NCBI RefSeq assembly: GCF_021917145.1
Contig: NC_061082.1
Coordinates: forward strand, 10,452,237 to 10,516,236
Direction: 5' to 3'
DNA from: Hypomesus transpacificus
Lineage: Eukaryota; Chordata; Actinopteri; Osmeriformes; Osmeridae
Length of the DNA stretch: 64,000 bases
Shown here: one piece after another, positions 1 to 23,447 of the stretch
How the letters are laid out: every line of letters starts with the position of its first letter
Position numbering within the stretch: the first letter of the stretch is position 1
The notes under the pieces: generated by a model
Database searches by the model: none
What the model was told of the DNA's origin: nothing
Seen by the model: only the letters and a program-made list of their open reading frames with translations
Translations under genes and position numbers: made by a program

Positions 1-795
1 GCTGATGGAGGGTCTGCTTCAGGGAAGGGACAGGAAGTGTGGTGGGCGATCGGTCCGAGCATGCATGGCATGCTGATTCCTCCTTGAATAGGCCGTTATT
101 AACAGATGTCACCTCATGTAATGAATCTGCTCTTGCTTTCGTTATGAACACAACTGATAAAGTCAGCACCAGCATCTAGGTCTACATAAAGATTCAACTG
201 AAAGCAAAGAACAGTCGTTAATATGCCTCACTGTGAAACTTGGGACCATTGTTGACACAGAGAGTGGATTGGGTCATGTGCTCTCCCTTTGATACTGATA
301 ACAGTATACAGCACAGCATAGCATAACAAAACTATCAAGCCAGTAAGACAGACAGCTAGAAGAAGAAAGGCAGTCACTGTGTAGAGCTATATCTGAGGCC
401 TACACTAGTGTCCCTTCAGCCTGCCTTTCCTTTAATCAATTACACCAGCGAAGCTTAAGCCTTGTACAGAGATACTGTACATCTGATCTGTAGCTAGCCC
501 CTCTGAGCCCTACAGGGTACCATCATGGCTGACTTCTAACATGGACTTCTCCATTATCATTACATTAGAATCACCAGAGCCTTTTCAGTCTGGTCCTGGG
601 TTGTTCTAATTATGATATGGTCGAGCTACAGTTGATGTACAACAGCAGCTTGGTGATACCAGGGTCACTTAAGTCCTGCTATTATCGCCTGTCCTAAAAA
701 CATACTCTTCTCCTCCTCCTCCCCTCCTTTTCTTTATTATCCATGACCCCTCCCTCCTCCTTCTCCTCCTCCTCCCCTTCCCTCCTCCTCCTCAG
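1..795. other. No coding exon visible; probable upstream intron of map3k13
   Basis: I see no convincing exon here. The stretch ends in a long pyrimidine tract (about 700-793) and the AG acceptor at 794-795 that opens the first visible map3k13 exon. It is therefore most likely intronic sequence. The N-terminal exons of map3k13 (about 160 residues by comparison with mammalian LZK) must lie to the left of the window. Confidence 0.6.
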
Positions 796-3700
796 ACATG
801 TGGGAAGTACCGTTTGAGGAGATCTCGGAGCTGAAGTGGCTGGGCAGTGGGGCACAGGGGGCCGTCTTCTTGGGGAAGTACCACTCAGAGGAGCTGGCCA
901 TCAAGAAGGTCCGCGAGCAGAAAGAGACCGACATCAAACACCTCCGCAAGCTCAAGCACCCTAACATCATCGGCTTCAAGTGGGTCCACCTCACCACTCC
1001 CTTCTCACACACCTCCACACACACTCATGCTCCTCCGGTAGATATAAGTTATCACATCAAGAGAGTGTTTCTATTCTGGTCCTGTTGCTATTCAGACATG
1101 GTAGACAGTTACTGTTAACTAGCACCTGGGTTAAATTGTGGGCACTAAAATCCTCCCATCTTTACTCCCCCCTCCTCCCCTCTCTCTCCTCCCCCATATC
1201 CCTCCCCCTCCTCCCTCCCATATCTCCTCTCTGCCCCCTCTATATGTACGCTTTGCACCCCGACTCCCCCCCTCCCTTATCTCACGTCCCTCCCACATTA
1301 TCTCTCCTCCCCCCAGGGGGGTGTGCACCCAGGCCCCATGCTTCTGCATCCTGATGGAGTACTGTGCCCAGGGCCAGCTGTACGAGGTGCTGCGCGCCGG
1401 CCGCAAGGTCACCCCCTCCCTCCTGGTGGACTGGGCATCTGGCATCGCCAGCGGCATGAACTACCTGCACCTCCACAAGATCATCCACAGGGACCTCAAG
1501 TCCCCCAAGTGAGTGGGCTCCTCAGATCACTTGAGGTGTGGGGATATGGCAACTGGTTGTACTCTGCTGTATAAGTATGCTCTTATTGTTCTGTACACAG
1601 CTGCTATCTGCATATGTACTGATCTGTTCTACAGAGAGCTGCTGTCTAGTCATGTGCTATTGATAGCTCCAGTATAGATAAGTACAGTTTTGATAGAAAG
1701 CTATGGTCTAAAGATGGACTGTCCTGTTGTATAAAGAGCTGCAGTCTAGAGATGAAAAGTAGTTCCATAGAAAGCTACAGTCTAGATGTGCTGTCTTGTT
1801 CTATAGAAACCTCCAGTCAAATGTACAGGACTGTTCTGGTGTTCTGGTCTGCCAGACCTGCCTCCTCAGCTTGCTTCAACCCTGTTAATCAATGCCATTT
1901 ACATGGATCTGCAGCAGTGCTGATCCCAGCGTTAGTCAGCAGATCCAGGGATGTCTGCAGTGAACCTTTTTGTTTCCCCCCCAACATAGTCCTCGTAGAG
2001 CTCAGAACAACATGCACAAACATTAAGGTCAAACGAATCGTATGTATGTTTTCTACATCTGAACTGACTGAAGGTTTCTACTTCCTCCATTTGTGTCCCC
2101 TCCTCAGCGTGTTGGTCACTCACAACGACACTGTGAAAATCTCAGACTTTGGAACCTCCAAAGAGCTCAGTGACAAGAGCACCAAGATGTCGTTTGCCGG
2201 TACGGTTGCCTGGATGGCCCCCGAGGTGATCCGGAACGAACCAGTGTCTGAAAAAGTGGACATCTGGTGAGTGAGAAAATATCAGATAATCTTACCTGTC
2301 TGGTGTAGACAGTGAGGAAGCAGGTCTGTTCGACGCTGTGTGACATTGTGTCACTGTTCCTGTATGTTTGTGTGTGTGATGGTGTGTGTATCCTCGTGTA
2401 TGATTGTATGTGTGCGCAGGTCATTTGGCGTGGTGCTTTGGGAGTTGCTGACAGGAGAGATCCCGTACAAGGATGTGGACTCGTCTGCCATCATCTGGGG
2501 CGTGGGCAGTAACAGCCTACACCTCCCTGTGCCTTCTACCTGTCCCGACGGCTTCAAGCTGCTCATGAAGCAGACATGGTGAGGAACATGGCTTAGATGT
2601 TCTACTTCAACTTAGGGATGGGATTTCTAAATGAGCAAAAGCGATCAGTCTGAGTTTTACTATCCATATCTAGCTTCGGTTTCGGCTTATCAACCTTATT
2701 AAAGCTTGGTCGATACGTTAAAGCCTCAGTTTGATATTTCCCGGCATGACCTAACTCTCAGTTAGTAAGTAGTAAGCCTTCACTAGTCATCCTAGATCAA
2801 GATTGCTAGCAACGCCACCAGTGTAATTTTACAACAATAATTTTACAGCACGAGACATGAAACTTGAACAACAAATCGAATTGGTTACCTGCAGAATGGG
2901 TCATCAAATATATAATTAATTAGCATCGGCATGAATGTGGTCCGCTTAGACAAAATACACTCCACATCGAAAATTCCGTCAGACCAACGCAAATGTGCTT
3001 CAAGGTCAAATAGCTAATCAAATACAAGTTAAACTACAATTCTAAATATCGCAAGAATGCGATTTATATGATGGCTTATATACAATACAACAACCAGACA
3101 TTTAATTGACTTTAATTCAAATGTAAGTATACCGCGGTTGAAACGGTATAGCCAAATCTCTCCCTTCGCCCCCTCTCCTTTCCAGGCAGGGTAAGCCCAG
3201 GAACAGGCCGTCCTTCAGGCAAATCCTCCTCCACCTCGACATTGCCTCTGCAGACATACTGGGAGCCCCTCAGGAGACGTACTTCAAGTCCCAGGTCCCA
3301 GAACCACAACCATAACAATCAGAAATGGAACCAACATTTTATTGATTGGGATTAGAACCACATCAGAATCTAAATCAAAACAGACTAAATGGAATTAGAA
3401 CCAGAATTATGACTCAAACTAGAATGAGACAGAAGCAATTTCTGTCGCAATTTCCCACACAGAAGTATTAAAAGCTTGTCTTCAGATGAGTGCACACTCA
3501 CTATAGATCACATGATATTCACTATTACAGTCCCAATTAAATTACATTTTCAATGACTACACATACAGGAAGTACATACTTTCACATGAGTCATGCTGTA
3601 GTTCTACTTGGCTTTATACATATCTGGACTAGGCTGTACTGAGCTAAATACAGTTTGATGTGATTGAATGGGACCATTTGTGTGTGTGTGTGTGTGTAAC

Positions 3701-6700
3701 AGGCGGAGTGGAGGGAGGAGGTGAAGAAGCACTTTGAGAAGATAAAGAGTGAAGGGACCTGCATCCACCGCCTGGATGAGGAGCTTATCCGACGCAGGAG
3801 GGATGAACTCAGGTGATGGAGGAAGGGAGAGAAAGATAGTGATAGAAGGAAGGGAAGAGAGAGAGTGAGGGAGAGTAAGAGAGAGAGAGAAAGAGTGAGG
3901 GAGTTACATTTACATTTACATTTAGTCATTTAGCAGACGCGCTTATCCAGAGCGACTTACAGTAATTACAGGGACATTCCCCCCGAGGCAAGTAGGGTGA
4001 AGTGCCTTGCCCAAGGACACAACATCATGTGGCACGGCGGGGAATCGATCCGGCAACCTTCTGATTACTAGCCCGACTCCCTCACCGCTCAGCCATCTGA
4101 CTCCCCTGAGTTGGCTTTACGGTGACTGATGGTGCCTGTCCCTCCCCCCCAGACATGCGCTGGACATCCGGGAACACTATGAGCGGAAGCTGGAGAGAGC
4201 CAACAACCTGTACATGGAGCTGAGCGCCATCATGCTGCAGCTGGAGGTCCGAGAGAAGGAACTCATGAAGTACGTCCTGACCTCTGACCCTGGTTCTGTC
4301 CACTGACTCCTGTAGCAGAGAGAACTAGCTGGAACTCAATTTCACCTCATTTTAATCTGTCTCTGTCTTTGTGTATTTATGTTTAAACTATCTCTATGTC
4401 TATATATTTATATAGACTTTATATATATTCGTGTTCAGTGTTCCAACCTGTAGAGGCCAGCCCCACACAATGTAGAGACTCCCTCCTACCCCATGAAACC
4501 ATAATGTCGAACTCACTGTATAATTCAGGAACTATTCAATCAAAGTGTCACAATAGGATTATTGTAAACTGTATTACACTGTGCCTTAACTGGATGCGAG
4601 CGTCCGACTATCGCGTCGCATCGGACGCTCTCAGTCCACACTGAATCCGTAAGTTTTACTTTTGTTACGTCATGAAAACTAACCATTTTACTATGACACT
4701 GTATGATACAGAGCTTTCAATGCAAGCGTCAAAATTTTTTTTGAAACAGGGCGTCCAACAATAAGGTTGCGCCGCGTCGCGCTGCTCAGCGTTGCGTTGC
4801 TCAACGTTTCGTTGCTCAACGTTGCGTTGCTCAACCGTGCGTCCAGTTTGGACATTCCAATAGAAGACAAGGCAGTCTAACTGCTTTTAGTCACTCACGT
4901 CACATCCATTTGGGACATGGTGTTAGTTTTACAGTACTAGAATGATACAAAAGAATGTCTCCCATAGTCGGGCCAGACTCCAGACATCTTAAGGGTAATA
5001 CTGAAGTATATCTGTTTATGTCTAAGCCACTAAGCCAGCAACCCTGGCCTGGTTCCGGGGTCTCAGACAGCTTTGCACAACAGTAGTCTGTCTACAATAA
5101 CTCTCTCAGGCCTTCTGACCCAGTTTCACAACAACAAACAGATTTTACCCACTTTGCAGGTAACACTTTACACTGCAGTCTGGCCCACGGCTTCACAACT
5201 TCCACTCTCAGTACTTTAGAGCCATTGTGAGGTGGCTTTGTGGTGTACAGAGAGAGAGACACCTCTCACTGACGCCTAGGAAAAGCCTCAGTGTGATACA
5301 ACCAAAATAATTGAAGGAATGGGGTGATCTACAAGAGTTACCCCGCAAAGCATTGCAAGGTTAACAGGTGAACATGGCAGCTGTGCCCTGTAACAGCGTG
5401 GGTACCCTGTGCTTCCAGAAGGGAGCAGGTGGTGGAGAAGAAGTACCCGGGGAACTACAAGCGCCACCTGGTCCGGCCCATCGTCAGGCCGAACGCAGTG
5501 GAGAAGCTCATCAAGAAGAAGAGCAGCTTGACTCACAAGGCCGGGACGGTGGCCGCTAAGAGGTCAGAGTTTCCCCAGCCTGGTCACTCTGCAGGGAACT
5601 CAGATGTTCCTGTTTGATGCTTAGGTCATATTGCTATCTAGTTGTATTGTTATCTAGTTGAAGTGACATGTAGTAAAGTTTAGAGGCTTACAGATGCACA
5701 ACATACAGAGCCTCTTCTCTCTAGCTCACAGAGGGTTTTGTTTAAATATTGTTTTGTTGTGGGAGAGAACGTATAGCAATGTGAAGTGTCAAGCATAAGC
5801 CTAGTTGGAGTACAGCATAGAGGCCTACTAAAGAACACCATTGTCACCCCTATAGGCCTGACCTGCTTCGTTCTGATGGCATCCCCAGCATGGAGGTCCT
5901 CCCCTCCCCCTCCCCCCTCTCCGGCAGCCCCAAGGTCTCCACACCTCCAGGGAAGACCCGCTACCGCAGCAAGCCGCGGCACCGCCGTGCCAACAGCAAG
6001 GGCAGCCACAATGACTTCCCCGGTGTGCTGAAGTCCAGTGCGGGGCCATGCGAGGAGCAGCAGCCCCTCCAACTCCACCAGCACCACCACCCCCTGCCAC
6101 TAGAGTGCCCTCTGCTGCCCCTCCAGGCCCGCCAGAACGCTGTGGCGACCTGTGCCAACAACCTGCGCTACTTCGGGCCAGCCGCCGCCCTCCGCAGCCC
6201 GCAGACCGACCACCTGCAACGCCGTGTCTCCGGGTCTGGCCCGGACCTCATCCCCACGGACTCCTGCCAGCGGACTGCATCCTCTAGTTCGGGTGCCAGC
6301 TCCGGACTGGTTCCGGGTTCCAGTGCCGGGACAGTGTGCCCTTGCTGCCAGGCGCACCCCTTTCCAGGCTGCCTGCAGTGCCAGAAGACCCCCCTGGCAC
6401 CCAGCCACCCCCAACAGCCCCAGTACTCCCTGCTCAGCACCTATGAGGCCGCGCCGCCCGCCACGCCCCGGGTCCCAGACCCAGGCGAGGCCCAGGAGAA
6501 GGCCCAACCTGAGAGGCAGGAGGCGCCTCGCCTCGTCCTGCCCTCTGGCTTGCCTCGCACACTCAGACCCCTCAGGAAGGTGAGCACTGAGAGAGCATGG
6601 CCACTGGGTGTCTGAATGTGTGTGTGGGTGTTTGCATGTATGGCCCTGGGTGTTTGTGTAGTTACAGGAGTGTGTGTGTGTGTGCGTGTGTATGGCCCTG

Positions 6701-8217
6701 AGTGTGGGGGTGATTGTTTTGGTGTGTAGGTACATGGGTGTAGCCTGACGTTGTCAGACTCATAATTCTTGTCAGAATATGAGTCTGATAACTCTCCGTT
6801 GGGCTGTGACTATGGGGCGTCTTTCAACCGAACTCGTAAAACAAATGCCTCTTCGCTCAATTGGATAGACCTACAACCAATCAGAGCAACGTAATATGTT
6901 GTTTGTTGATTTCTTTTAAAAACCCAAGCGCTCTTTCGTGACGTTGTTGATTACGTTACTGTTGATCATCTGTCCATCATCGTATAAAGCCCGCCCTGAC
7001 AATTTAATTGGTCAGACCAGCTCCTGGTCCGGACATAGTTTGTCCCCAATACGAGCCCCTCCAGACCCAACTTCCCAACCAATTTTTTTTGTGGGTGGGG
7101 CTAAATTGGGCTGGCAGCCAGGCCAACATGGGTGTGCTTATGTGTGCTGAATGTGTATATGTATATAAGTGTGTGTATTACGTGTGTGTGAGCAGGAAGG
7201 GGGGGTTATTAACCAATTTCTCCTCTCTCAGGGTGCTGACGAGTCATCTGAAGAGGAGGAGGGGGAGGTGGACAGTGAGGTGGAGTTCCCAAGGAGACAG
7301 AGGTATGTACTAGCTTGAAACTGGAGATTAGCTAGCATGCTTCAAAAATCGTCATCTGTATTCTATGTTAATCCGACTCCGTGTTTGGCCATGACCCCCT
7401 TTACGTTTCTCTCCACTTCACACCATCTCCCATCCCCCTCCCGTCGTCCTCCTCATCTACCCCCCCCCCCCCCCCCCCCCCCCAGGCCCCACCGCTGCAT
7501 GAGCAGCTTCCAGTCCTACTCAACCTTCAGCTCGGAGAACCTGTCGGTGTCAGACGGCGAGGAGGGCAACACCAGCGACCACTCCCACAGCGGGCCGCTG
7601 GAGTGCCTGAGCGCCAGCCAGGAGGAGCACCTGGACGAGCTGCTGTCCCACACCCCTGACATCCCCATCGACATCTCCACCCAGTCCGACGGCCTGTCCG
7701 ACAAGGAGTGTGCCGTGCGCCGGGTCAAGACCCAGATCTCCCTGGGGAAGCTCTGCTCAGATGAGCACAGCTATGAGGTCAGAACCCCCACCCACCCAAC
7801 CCCTATCGATCAGGCTGCGGTAGAACACTGTAATACCTGGTAGGCCCCATTTCTCATATTGGATAATGGGCCAGGCTGTTGGCCTCTCATAACATTGATA
7901 GGTTTTTACAACCTTGAAAGTGTACGTAATAATTCTGGTAAATGACAGTGAAAGCTAGGTTTAGCCTAGCTAACTGCAGAAGGATTGACAGACAGATACA
8001 TACATACATACATACCTTATCGACTTTTTGTAACAACACTTACTATGTCAACCCATATATTATCTGTCATGGGACAGGATCTGGTGTAGTGATGCTCCTG
8101 TGTCTGTCTCCTCAGAACCCCCTGCAGTTCGGGGACTCGGACTGTGACTCCTCAGAGGCAGAGTGTTCTGACGCCACCATCAGGAACAACAAGCCCGGCG
8201 CCCCCCCCTCCTGGTGA
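796..8217 (+). CDS. map3k13: MAP3K13 (leucine zipper-bearing kinase, LZK), 5' truncated by window edge
   Basis: Mixed-lineage MAP kinase kinase kinase that activates the MKK4/7-JNK and p38 pathways and acts in neuronal stress and axon signalling. Twelve coding exons: 796-979, 1317-1508, 2108-2266, 2420-2578, 3186-3294, 3703-3812, 4153-4269, 5419-5562, 5856-6579, 7232-7302, 7486-7777, 8116-8217; phases agree at every junction. The visible part encodes about 786 residues. It starts at WEVPFEEI, followed by the glycine loop [11 protein letters not shown], the VAIK-type lysine (AIKKV), HRDLKSPN, DFGTSKE and the activation segment ending APEVI. The dual leucine-zipper region follows ([18 protein letters not shown] onward), then LZK-specific C-terminal blocks: [36 protein letters not shown] and [17 protein letters not shown]. 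These favour LZK over DLK (MAP3K12). The 5' part is missing only because the window begins inside the gene. Same strand as pfkl, about 4 kb upstream of it. Confidence 0.95.
1575..1830. repeat. Degenerate tandem repeat in map3k13 intron
   Basis: A loosely repeated unit of roughly 50-60 bp recurs, built around variants of 'atagaaagctacagtctag' and 'ctgtcttgttctata'. The copies have diverged strongly. It lies in the intron between exons 1317-1508 and 2108-2266. Confidence 0.45.
3905..4106 (-). repeat. tRNA-derived SINE, full-length-like copy, minus orientation
   Basis: Read on the minus strand the copy starts with a tRNA-like head carrying an A box (TGGCTGAGCGG) and a B-box-like GGATCGATTCC. 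A conserved body follows ('ccttgggcaaggcacttcac', 'gtaagtcgctctggataag') and it ends with short 'taaatg' repeats. This body and tail form a repeat family common in teleosts. It sits in the map3k13 intron just before exon 4153-4269. Partial copies of the same family occur at about 34235-34386, 45050-45090 and 51962-52015. Confidence 0.8.
4588..4850. mobile_element. Possible short MITE-like element with internal 15-16-bp repeats
   Basis: The left end reads AACTGGATGCGAGCG and the reverse complement of the right end reads AACTGGACGCACGG, an imperfect inverted-repeat pair. The right half contains a short tandem series of 'cgttgcgttgctcaa'. No target-site duplication is clear, so the boundaries are approximate. 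It lies in a map3k13 intron. Confidence 0.35.
6741..7125. mobile_element. 385-bp MITE with 9-bp flanking repeat
   Basis: The element starts TAGCCTGAC and its right end, reverse-complemented, starts TGGCCTGGC, a short imperfect terminal inverted repeat. The 9-mer ACATGGGTG flanks it on both sides (6732-6740 and 7126-7134) and looks like a target-site duplication of hAT type (normally 8 bp, with one base ambiguous). There is no coding capacity. It lies in the map3k13 intron before exon 7232-7302. Confidence 0.65.
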
Positions 8218-8675
8218 ACCATGCCCCCACATTGACCAGGTCTCACCCCCTCTGCCTGGAGACCCCGCCCCTCCACCCTGCAGGAACTATGGCAATAAAA
8301 GGACCCCACTGTAAAGACAACTCCCCGTCATCTCCCATAGCAACGCCCCTGCAATAGCTCCCAGCCCTCCCTCTTCCCAGTATCTAGGCAACCTAAGGCA
8401 GGGATCCCATTTGAATGATACTGTACAGTAACTAGTGTAACATTCATAATTTATTTTTGTCTGAGTTTGAGGGAAAATCAGGAACTCTTAAGACTTTAAG
8501 ATGAACAAAAAAATTACAACTCTAAAAACAACACACACCCACACACACCCACTGTGTTAGTGAGACTGAGGGTGAAGGAGTCCAGAACGATGGAGGAACG
8601 ATACAGGACAGTAGGACCTGGTTGCTGGTCCTACGTAGGCAGATGGCCTAACTGTGCCATACTAGACACAGACTA

Positions 8676-8706
<31 letters not shown>

Positions 8707-11700
8707 TGGCCACCAACCAGCCCTGTTTTTCTCAGACTAGTATGATGTCCTGCCTGCTTTATTGTAAGTTTACAGAACAAAACAACGCTCCTGGCAAACT
8801 CCCAAGACAGGGATGAACAGGGGAAAAAATACAGTGTGAACAACACCAGCATGAATACCCCCCCACCCCCTCACCTCTTCCTCGCTCTCCCCCTAACAAG
8901 TCTGCTCCATGGAGCCCCCTGCTGTCTCATATCAGCAAGGCCCTAAATGGCTCGCAACCAACTAAGGACCTATGTGTGTGTGAGTCAAGAGGATGATGGG
9001 CAAGCACACAGACAGATATTCCAGAGAGCAGGCAGGAGCTGGAAGAGGTACGAACTCCAGCACCATTCCGGCTGTTAAAGAAGGGAGGAAGGCCAGGAAC
9101 GAGGTCACCTCTCCTTCCCCCGTCCCTAGTCCCCTAACCCTGCTCCCTCCTCTGTCAAGACAAGCCTTCTCTACTCACATCATCACCAGTCAGAGATTGT
9201 ACCGAGTATCCAGTGTCAGTGTTTTATGAACATGCCCCACAGACTGTGCAGGCATGCCAGCATGTCTCCCCTCAAGGTGCCCTCAGAGAGAGCAGTGTTG
9301 ACTGGCGAGGGTGTGTTTGCGTGTGTATGTTTCGGGTATGTATTACAGATAAGCCTTGTTCTTCAACACCTGTTCAGTATCATGGTGGGAGTGCTGGTTG
9401 GAGAGGTACTGTGTTATGTAGTTAGTGTTAGGGTGCAGTATCCCTTCTGGACCGTGTGACGCAGGTTGATGTGTGAGGAGTGTGTGTTGGGTTTCTAGAC
9501 TAGACGCGAGGTGAAACCATAGCAAAGATAAGTGATAGCTACCTGGATGCTGTGTTGTACTGAATGAAACAGCAATAATGTAGGCTCTCTCAGGACCAGG
9601 TCTGTCCAGCAGGCTGGCCAGCAATGCTGACAGGGTGCAAGGAAACGTTTGTGACAAACAAGTTTTAGATACCTATATTTTTACAGCAGTTTCGTAGTTG
9701 TAAACAGCTACGTTTTGGTCAGGTATTTGCCTTTGCTGGTGTGATGCTCAGGTTTTTGTTTGAAGATAGAGAATAGGAGCAAATGCATTGTCCACTAGAG
9801 GTAGATAGCTGGAAGGGATTCATTTTGCCTTGTGTTATGTAATGTAGTGCTGGCTTCATTCCTTTTGATATTAAAAGGCCAGTTGTCGGATATCAACATT
9901 TTCATTCTATACTAAGTTCCTCCCAGTGATCCTTCTAGAACTTCTGTTTTATCCACTTTAGAAAAGGGATACTGCATCTTGGGTAACTATGAACACATTA
10001 AATATTTATCACATGACCCTGTGTTCTAACATTTGTTTGTTCATATGTGTGTGTTCTAGGATAGCCAGTCAAGGTTGAAGTTCACGTGATTTAAGTCGAG
10101 TATCTTCTTAAATCAAATGTACTGCAGGGTTGTAATTTTACAGGGAGGAATGCAAGCCAGGGCTCAGGTCTGGGACCACAGAGGTAACCTCCCTGGTCTC
10201 TAAGATCTCAATGCCACCTTCTCTTCTGAATATAAACCATTGTTTAACCTTGTATGACCTGTCCAATCCGGTGTCATGTGACCAGGTCAGAGCTACCAAC
10301 TGTCACATATCCAATGACCAGGGGGGGGGGGGAATAGACAGGAAGTGATGTCATTGTCAGAACTGGTTCATTGTGAAGAACCAGTTGATGCTGTTCCCAC
10401 CCTCACTGTTTCCCCCTACAATATTTAATGTGTGTTGTAATTACTGGGTCAAAGAACAAGCGGTGAAGAGTAAATAACCATGTCCATATGGCATGCATCC
10501 TGTGAAGTATGATTGTTTAATAATTTAAATTAGCTAATTTAATTACATTTTCGATCTCTTAATTTTTTTCTTTGTAGCTGGCCTACATGATTATTGAATT
10601 AATTTATTATGAATGACCTGGCAAGTTTAGAGTTAACTTCATTCTTAGGAACAATTTAGAATCATTTGTCTAGTTTTTTTATTTTCTCGATCGGTATTAT
10701 TGCAAGAAAGCACAACAAAAAGGTGTGAAGTGGAACGCTTTGATCATTTGGGATACTTGATGTTTGATTGTTTGCATTCCATATCATTTGTTGTCATCTA
10801 ATGCTACATGAACATGACTGTCTGAATATCTAAATATCTTCCTGATCATCTGTGAGTCTATGTACAGCATGATCGCCTGTTTATGTTCGTCTTAAGGTGG
10901 ACAAATGTAGTAATATGTAGTCCACATGTCCAGGGTCAAACTTGTTCCACAGTTATCCTGAATATGCTTTGCTGCCCCAGACAGGTAAATAATATCTGGG
11001 TCAGACTTTGGGCTAACAGACCATTCCTCTGTACACCTCAAACTCCACTGCAGGGTATAAGGTTCAAGGAGACATTAAAACATTGAAGGCATGATCGAGC
11101 TGACTTCCTAAAGTTCACTAACTCAGTGGTCTCTCTTTCTCTCTACTTGTAGCTGAGATTCTGTGTGTAGACATAATTCACCTCATGTACCTGACATCTG
11201 TTTCTTGGTTTCTCATGTCTCCTCTCCTCTCAAATGGCATTATGACCAACCAATCCTGAAAAAAGTTCCTGTATTATTCAGTGTACAGTGCATTAGGTAC
11301 CAGGGAGAAATAAAATCAAAGCAAACTATCGCATGGAATAAACTGAGGTACTGTACCAAATACCTGGTTGTGTTTGTCTTGTGTCTGTGGGTGAAACAGT
11401 GAGGTTCTAAGGACTTGTGTCTAGGGTGGGTGGGGGTTGGCAGGGGGGGAGAATGACCGGGTGGGGGCTGGGGGGCCATCCAGAACTGCCCTCTGGTTTC
11501 TGTGGAAGGGTGGAGGTTTGCTTTAGAGTGTGACGGGTTCTGTAGGAGAATGTTTTGAACAATGGGGAATTAATGGTTCATAAGGGGAGTGAGAGGGGTG
11601 TGTGAGAGAAATGAGAGATGGAGGGCAAGGGAATGATTGAGAATTTCTGGGAAGGGAGCTATAGATACGAGGGAAAGAAGGAGGGATTAAGTGTCAGGTG

Positions 11701-12241
11701 TCAATGGTGAGGATAAAGACTGAGGCTTTCAGAGAACCTGTCTGGTTGGTCACTATAAACGCAAGGACCTCTGTGTCATCATTGTACGTCGTAGATTCGG
11801 GGACATTTAATGCTGTAAGCTATTACCGAAAAGACAAATTCAAGGAATCTCACGTGAGAACACTTTTCAAAACATTTGCCATTATTCCATACATTCCATA
11901 CAAGTCTTAAGTTTCAAAAGTAATTGTGGCCAACATGTTCATATTAACTGGACAGTTGGCGGCGAAATCGAAAAGGACCAACCTGCAGCACTTTTTAGAT
12001 AAATATCGACTGAACCTCGGTAGCGCCGACCACGACATGGTATAACATTGCTCCATCCAACCACTTTGGGTAGATGTTACGCAATCTGCATTTTTGGGGC
12101 GGAGTCACAGTAAAACAAACCCAGGAAGGAAGGTCATCTAGGTTGAATTACACTAGCTCAATTTCTCTCACAAGAGAGGAAAGATAGTGGCGTTTATCAA
12201 CAAAAGTCTGCAAGTGCCGTTACTATACCTCCGCAGCCAAA
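8218..12241. other. map3k13 3' UTR and map3k13-pfkl intergenic region
   Basis: There is no convincing gene. An AATAAA at 8294-8299, only 77 bases after the map3k13 stop, is one possible poly(A) signal, but longer UTRs cannot be excluded. The stretch holds long homopolymers (C run about 8678-8704, G run about 10321-10332) and AT-rich sequence (10500-10700). Closer to pfkl there is a CACGTG palindrome at 11851-11856 and a GC-box-like 'ggggcggagtc' near 12097, consistent with a TATA-poor promoter region upstream of the pfkl start. Confidence 0.5.
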
Positions 12242-22028
<9,787 letters not shown>

Positions 22029-23447
22029 ACATTCTGGAACCCTTGAATGTCTTTCCATTCACCACCATTCCATCCATGAATTTATCTTTCCATTCCATCC
22101 ATGATTCCGCAACTGTCTTTCCTTTCTCTGTCTTAAGAGGAGTCCTTGTCCCTACATCTGTGTAATGTGCCTGAAAGACTGTTGAGACGTACTGAAATCC
22201 AGTTTAAACCTCAGTTTCTTATATTGTTGAAAAGCTTGCCATTCCTACAGTACTGCAGAGTATGTAGGCTATGAAGGAATGTAATTGAATGAGGTAGACC
22301 AAGTAATGCTATGTACCTTTATAGAAAGATAATAATCACTACAAAACGAACCTAAAAGGCTGATAAGGTGTAGAGAACAATCCTAATTAAGAGGGCCCAA
22401 AGAAATAGTAAATGTATAATACAAAAATATGCAATATATCATATAATTTTTATTTTACCTTATCCAAATTGTCTATATATGAAATGATATATTTAAACAC
22501 ATTTGTTGAACCGTCAAAAGATCACATAGCATACACAATAACTTGTTTATTAAAAGTGAAAAGCGCAAATCCATAATTTTGAATGTTTGTCACTGAGGGA
22601 AAATAACAGATTGTTGTTACGTAATTGTGAGATTTGAAATGTACACTTAGTTGGTGCTTGAATATGCTTTTTTGATGTCATGAACTGTGGTTAACTTTTA
22701 TTGTGACACTTCCAACATGTATTTTCCAATTAAGTATTTTTAATGAATGTCATTTGATCCTTTAGTGGTCTTAGGCCTTGACTTTGGCCTGTGCAAATGG
22801 TGTAGCTTTCAGTTGATGTTTGATAAGCATTTGTAATCTCTAAATTGGGTGTAAAAGTGTGCGTTTCTTTTCTACTCTTTATAGAGGTAGATAACTGCTG
22901 GAAATCTTGTTTATCGATAGTAACATCAAACAGTAAATCACTGAAATTTTAAGTACACTGGATAAGGTGCAATTACATTTTAAAGTTTAGGATTATTTGC
23001 TGTTTTTGCAATTGTAAAAGATGAGCTTTGAATAGCAATGTCCACAAAGCAGAGCTGTGAATAATTGTTAATGTGAATTGTTTTTAATACCAATGTAATT
23101 TGAGGCTGTAGCATTAATATAAACACTCAGTTCTAAAGATGTTATTTTATTGACATTTCTTAGCCATTTGCTTTTACCAATGTGTGTATTTGTGAATCAT
23201 TACTATGAAAAACAATTGTCAACAAATAATTTATACTTAAATATAACGAGTTTCCAAACAGCAGATATTTAAAAAGGAAATTTAAAGATGCAGAAAATAT
23301 ATATAATAAAGGTTTTTCTCAATCTTCTGTGCTGCAACTACATGTCTGACATTTAGGTTAGTTTCCCACAACAACCAAACAGGAAGTGAACTGATATGAA
23401 AAACAGCTATTGTTAAGCAAACTGGATCAGAATCTCTGTTAAAATGT
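22029..23447. other. Converging 3' UTRs of pfkl (+) and the SIX6OS1-like gene (-)
   Basis: AT-rich sequence without a gene between the two stop codons. A plus-strand AATAAA lies at 23305-23310 and a minus-strand AATAAA at 23146-23151. If both are used, the two transcripts overlap tail to tail by about 150 bases. Other non-canonical signals are possible, so the true ends are not fixed by sequence alone. Confidence 0.5.

Noticed and set aside
6100-6735. 211-codon ORF on the minus strand
   Set aside because: It is the antisense shadow of the GC-rich map3k13 exon 5856-6579; the plus frame matches LZK block by block.
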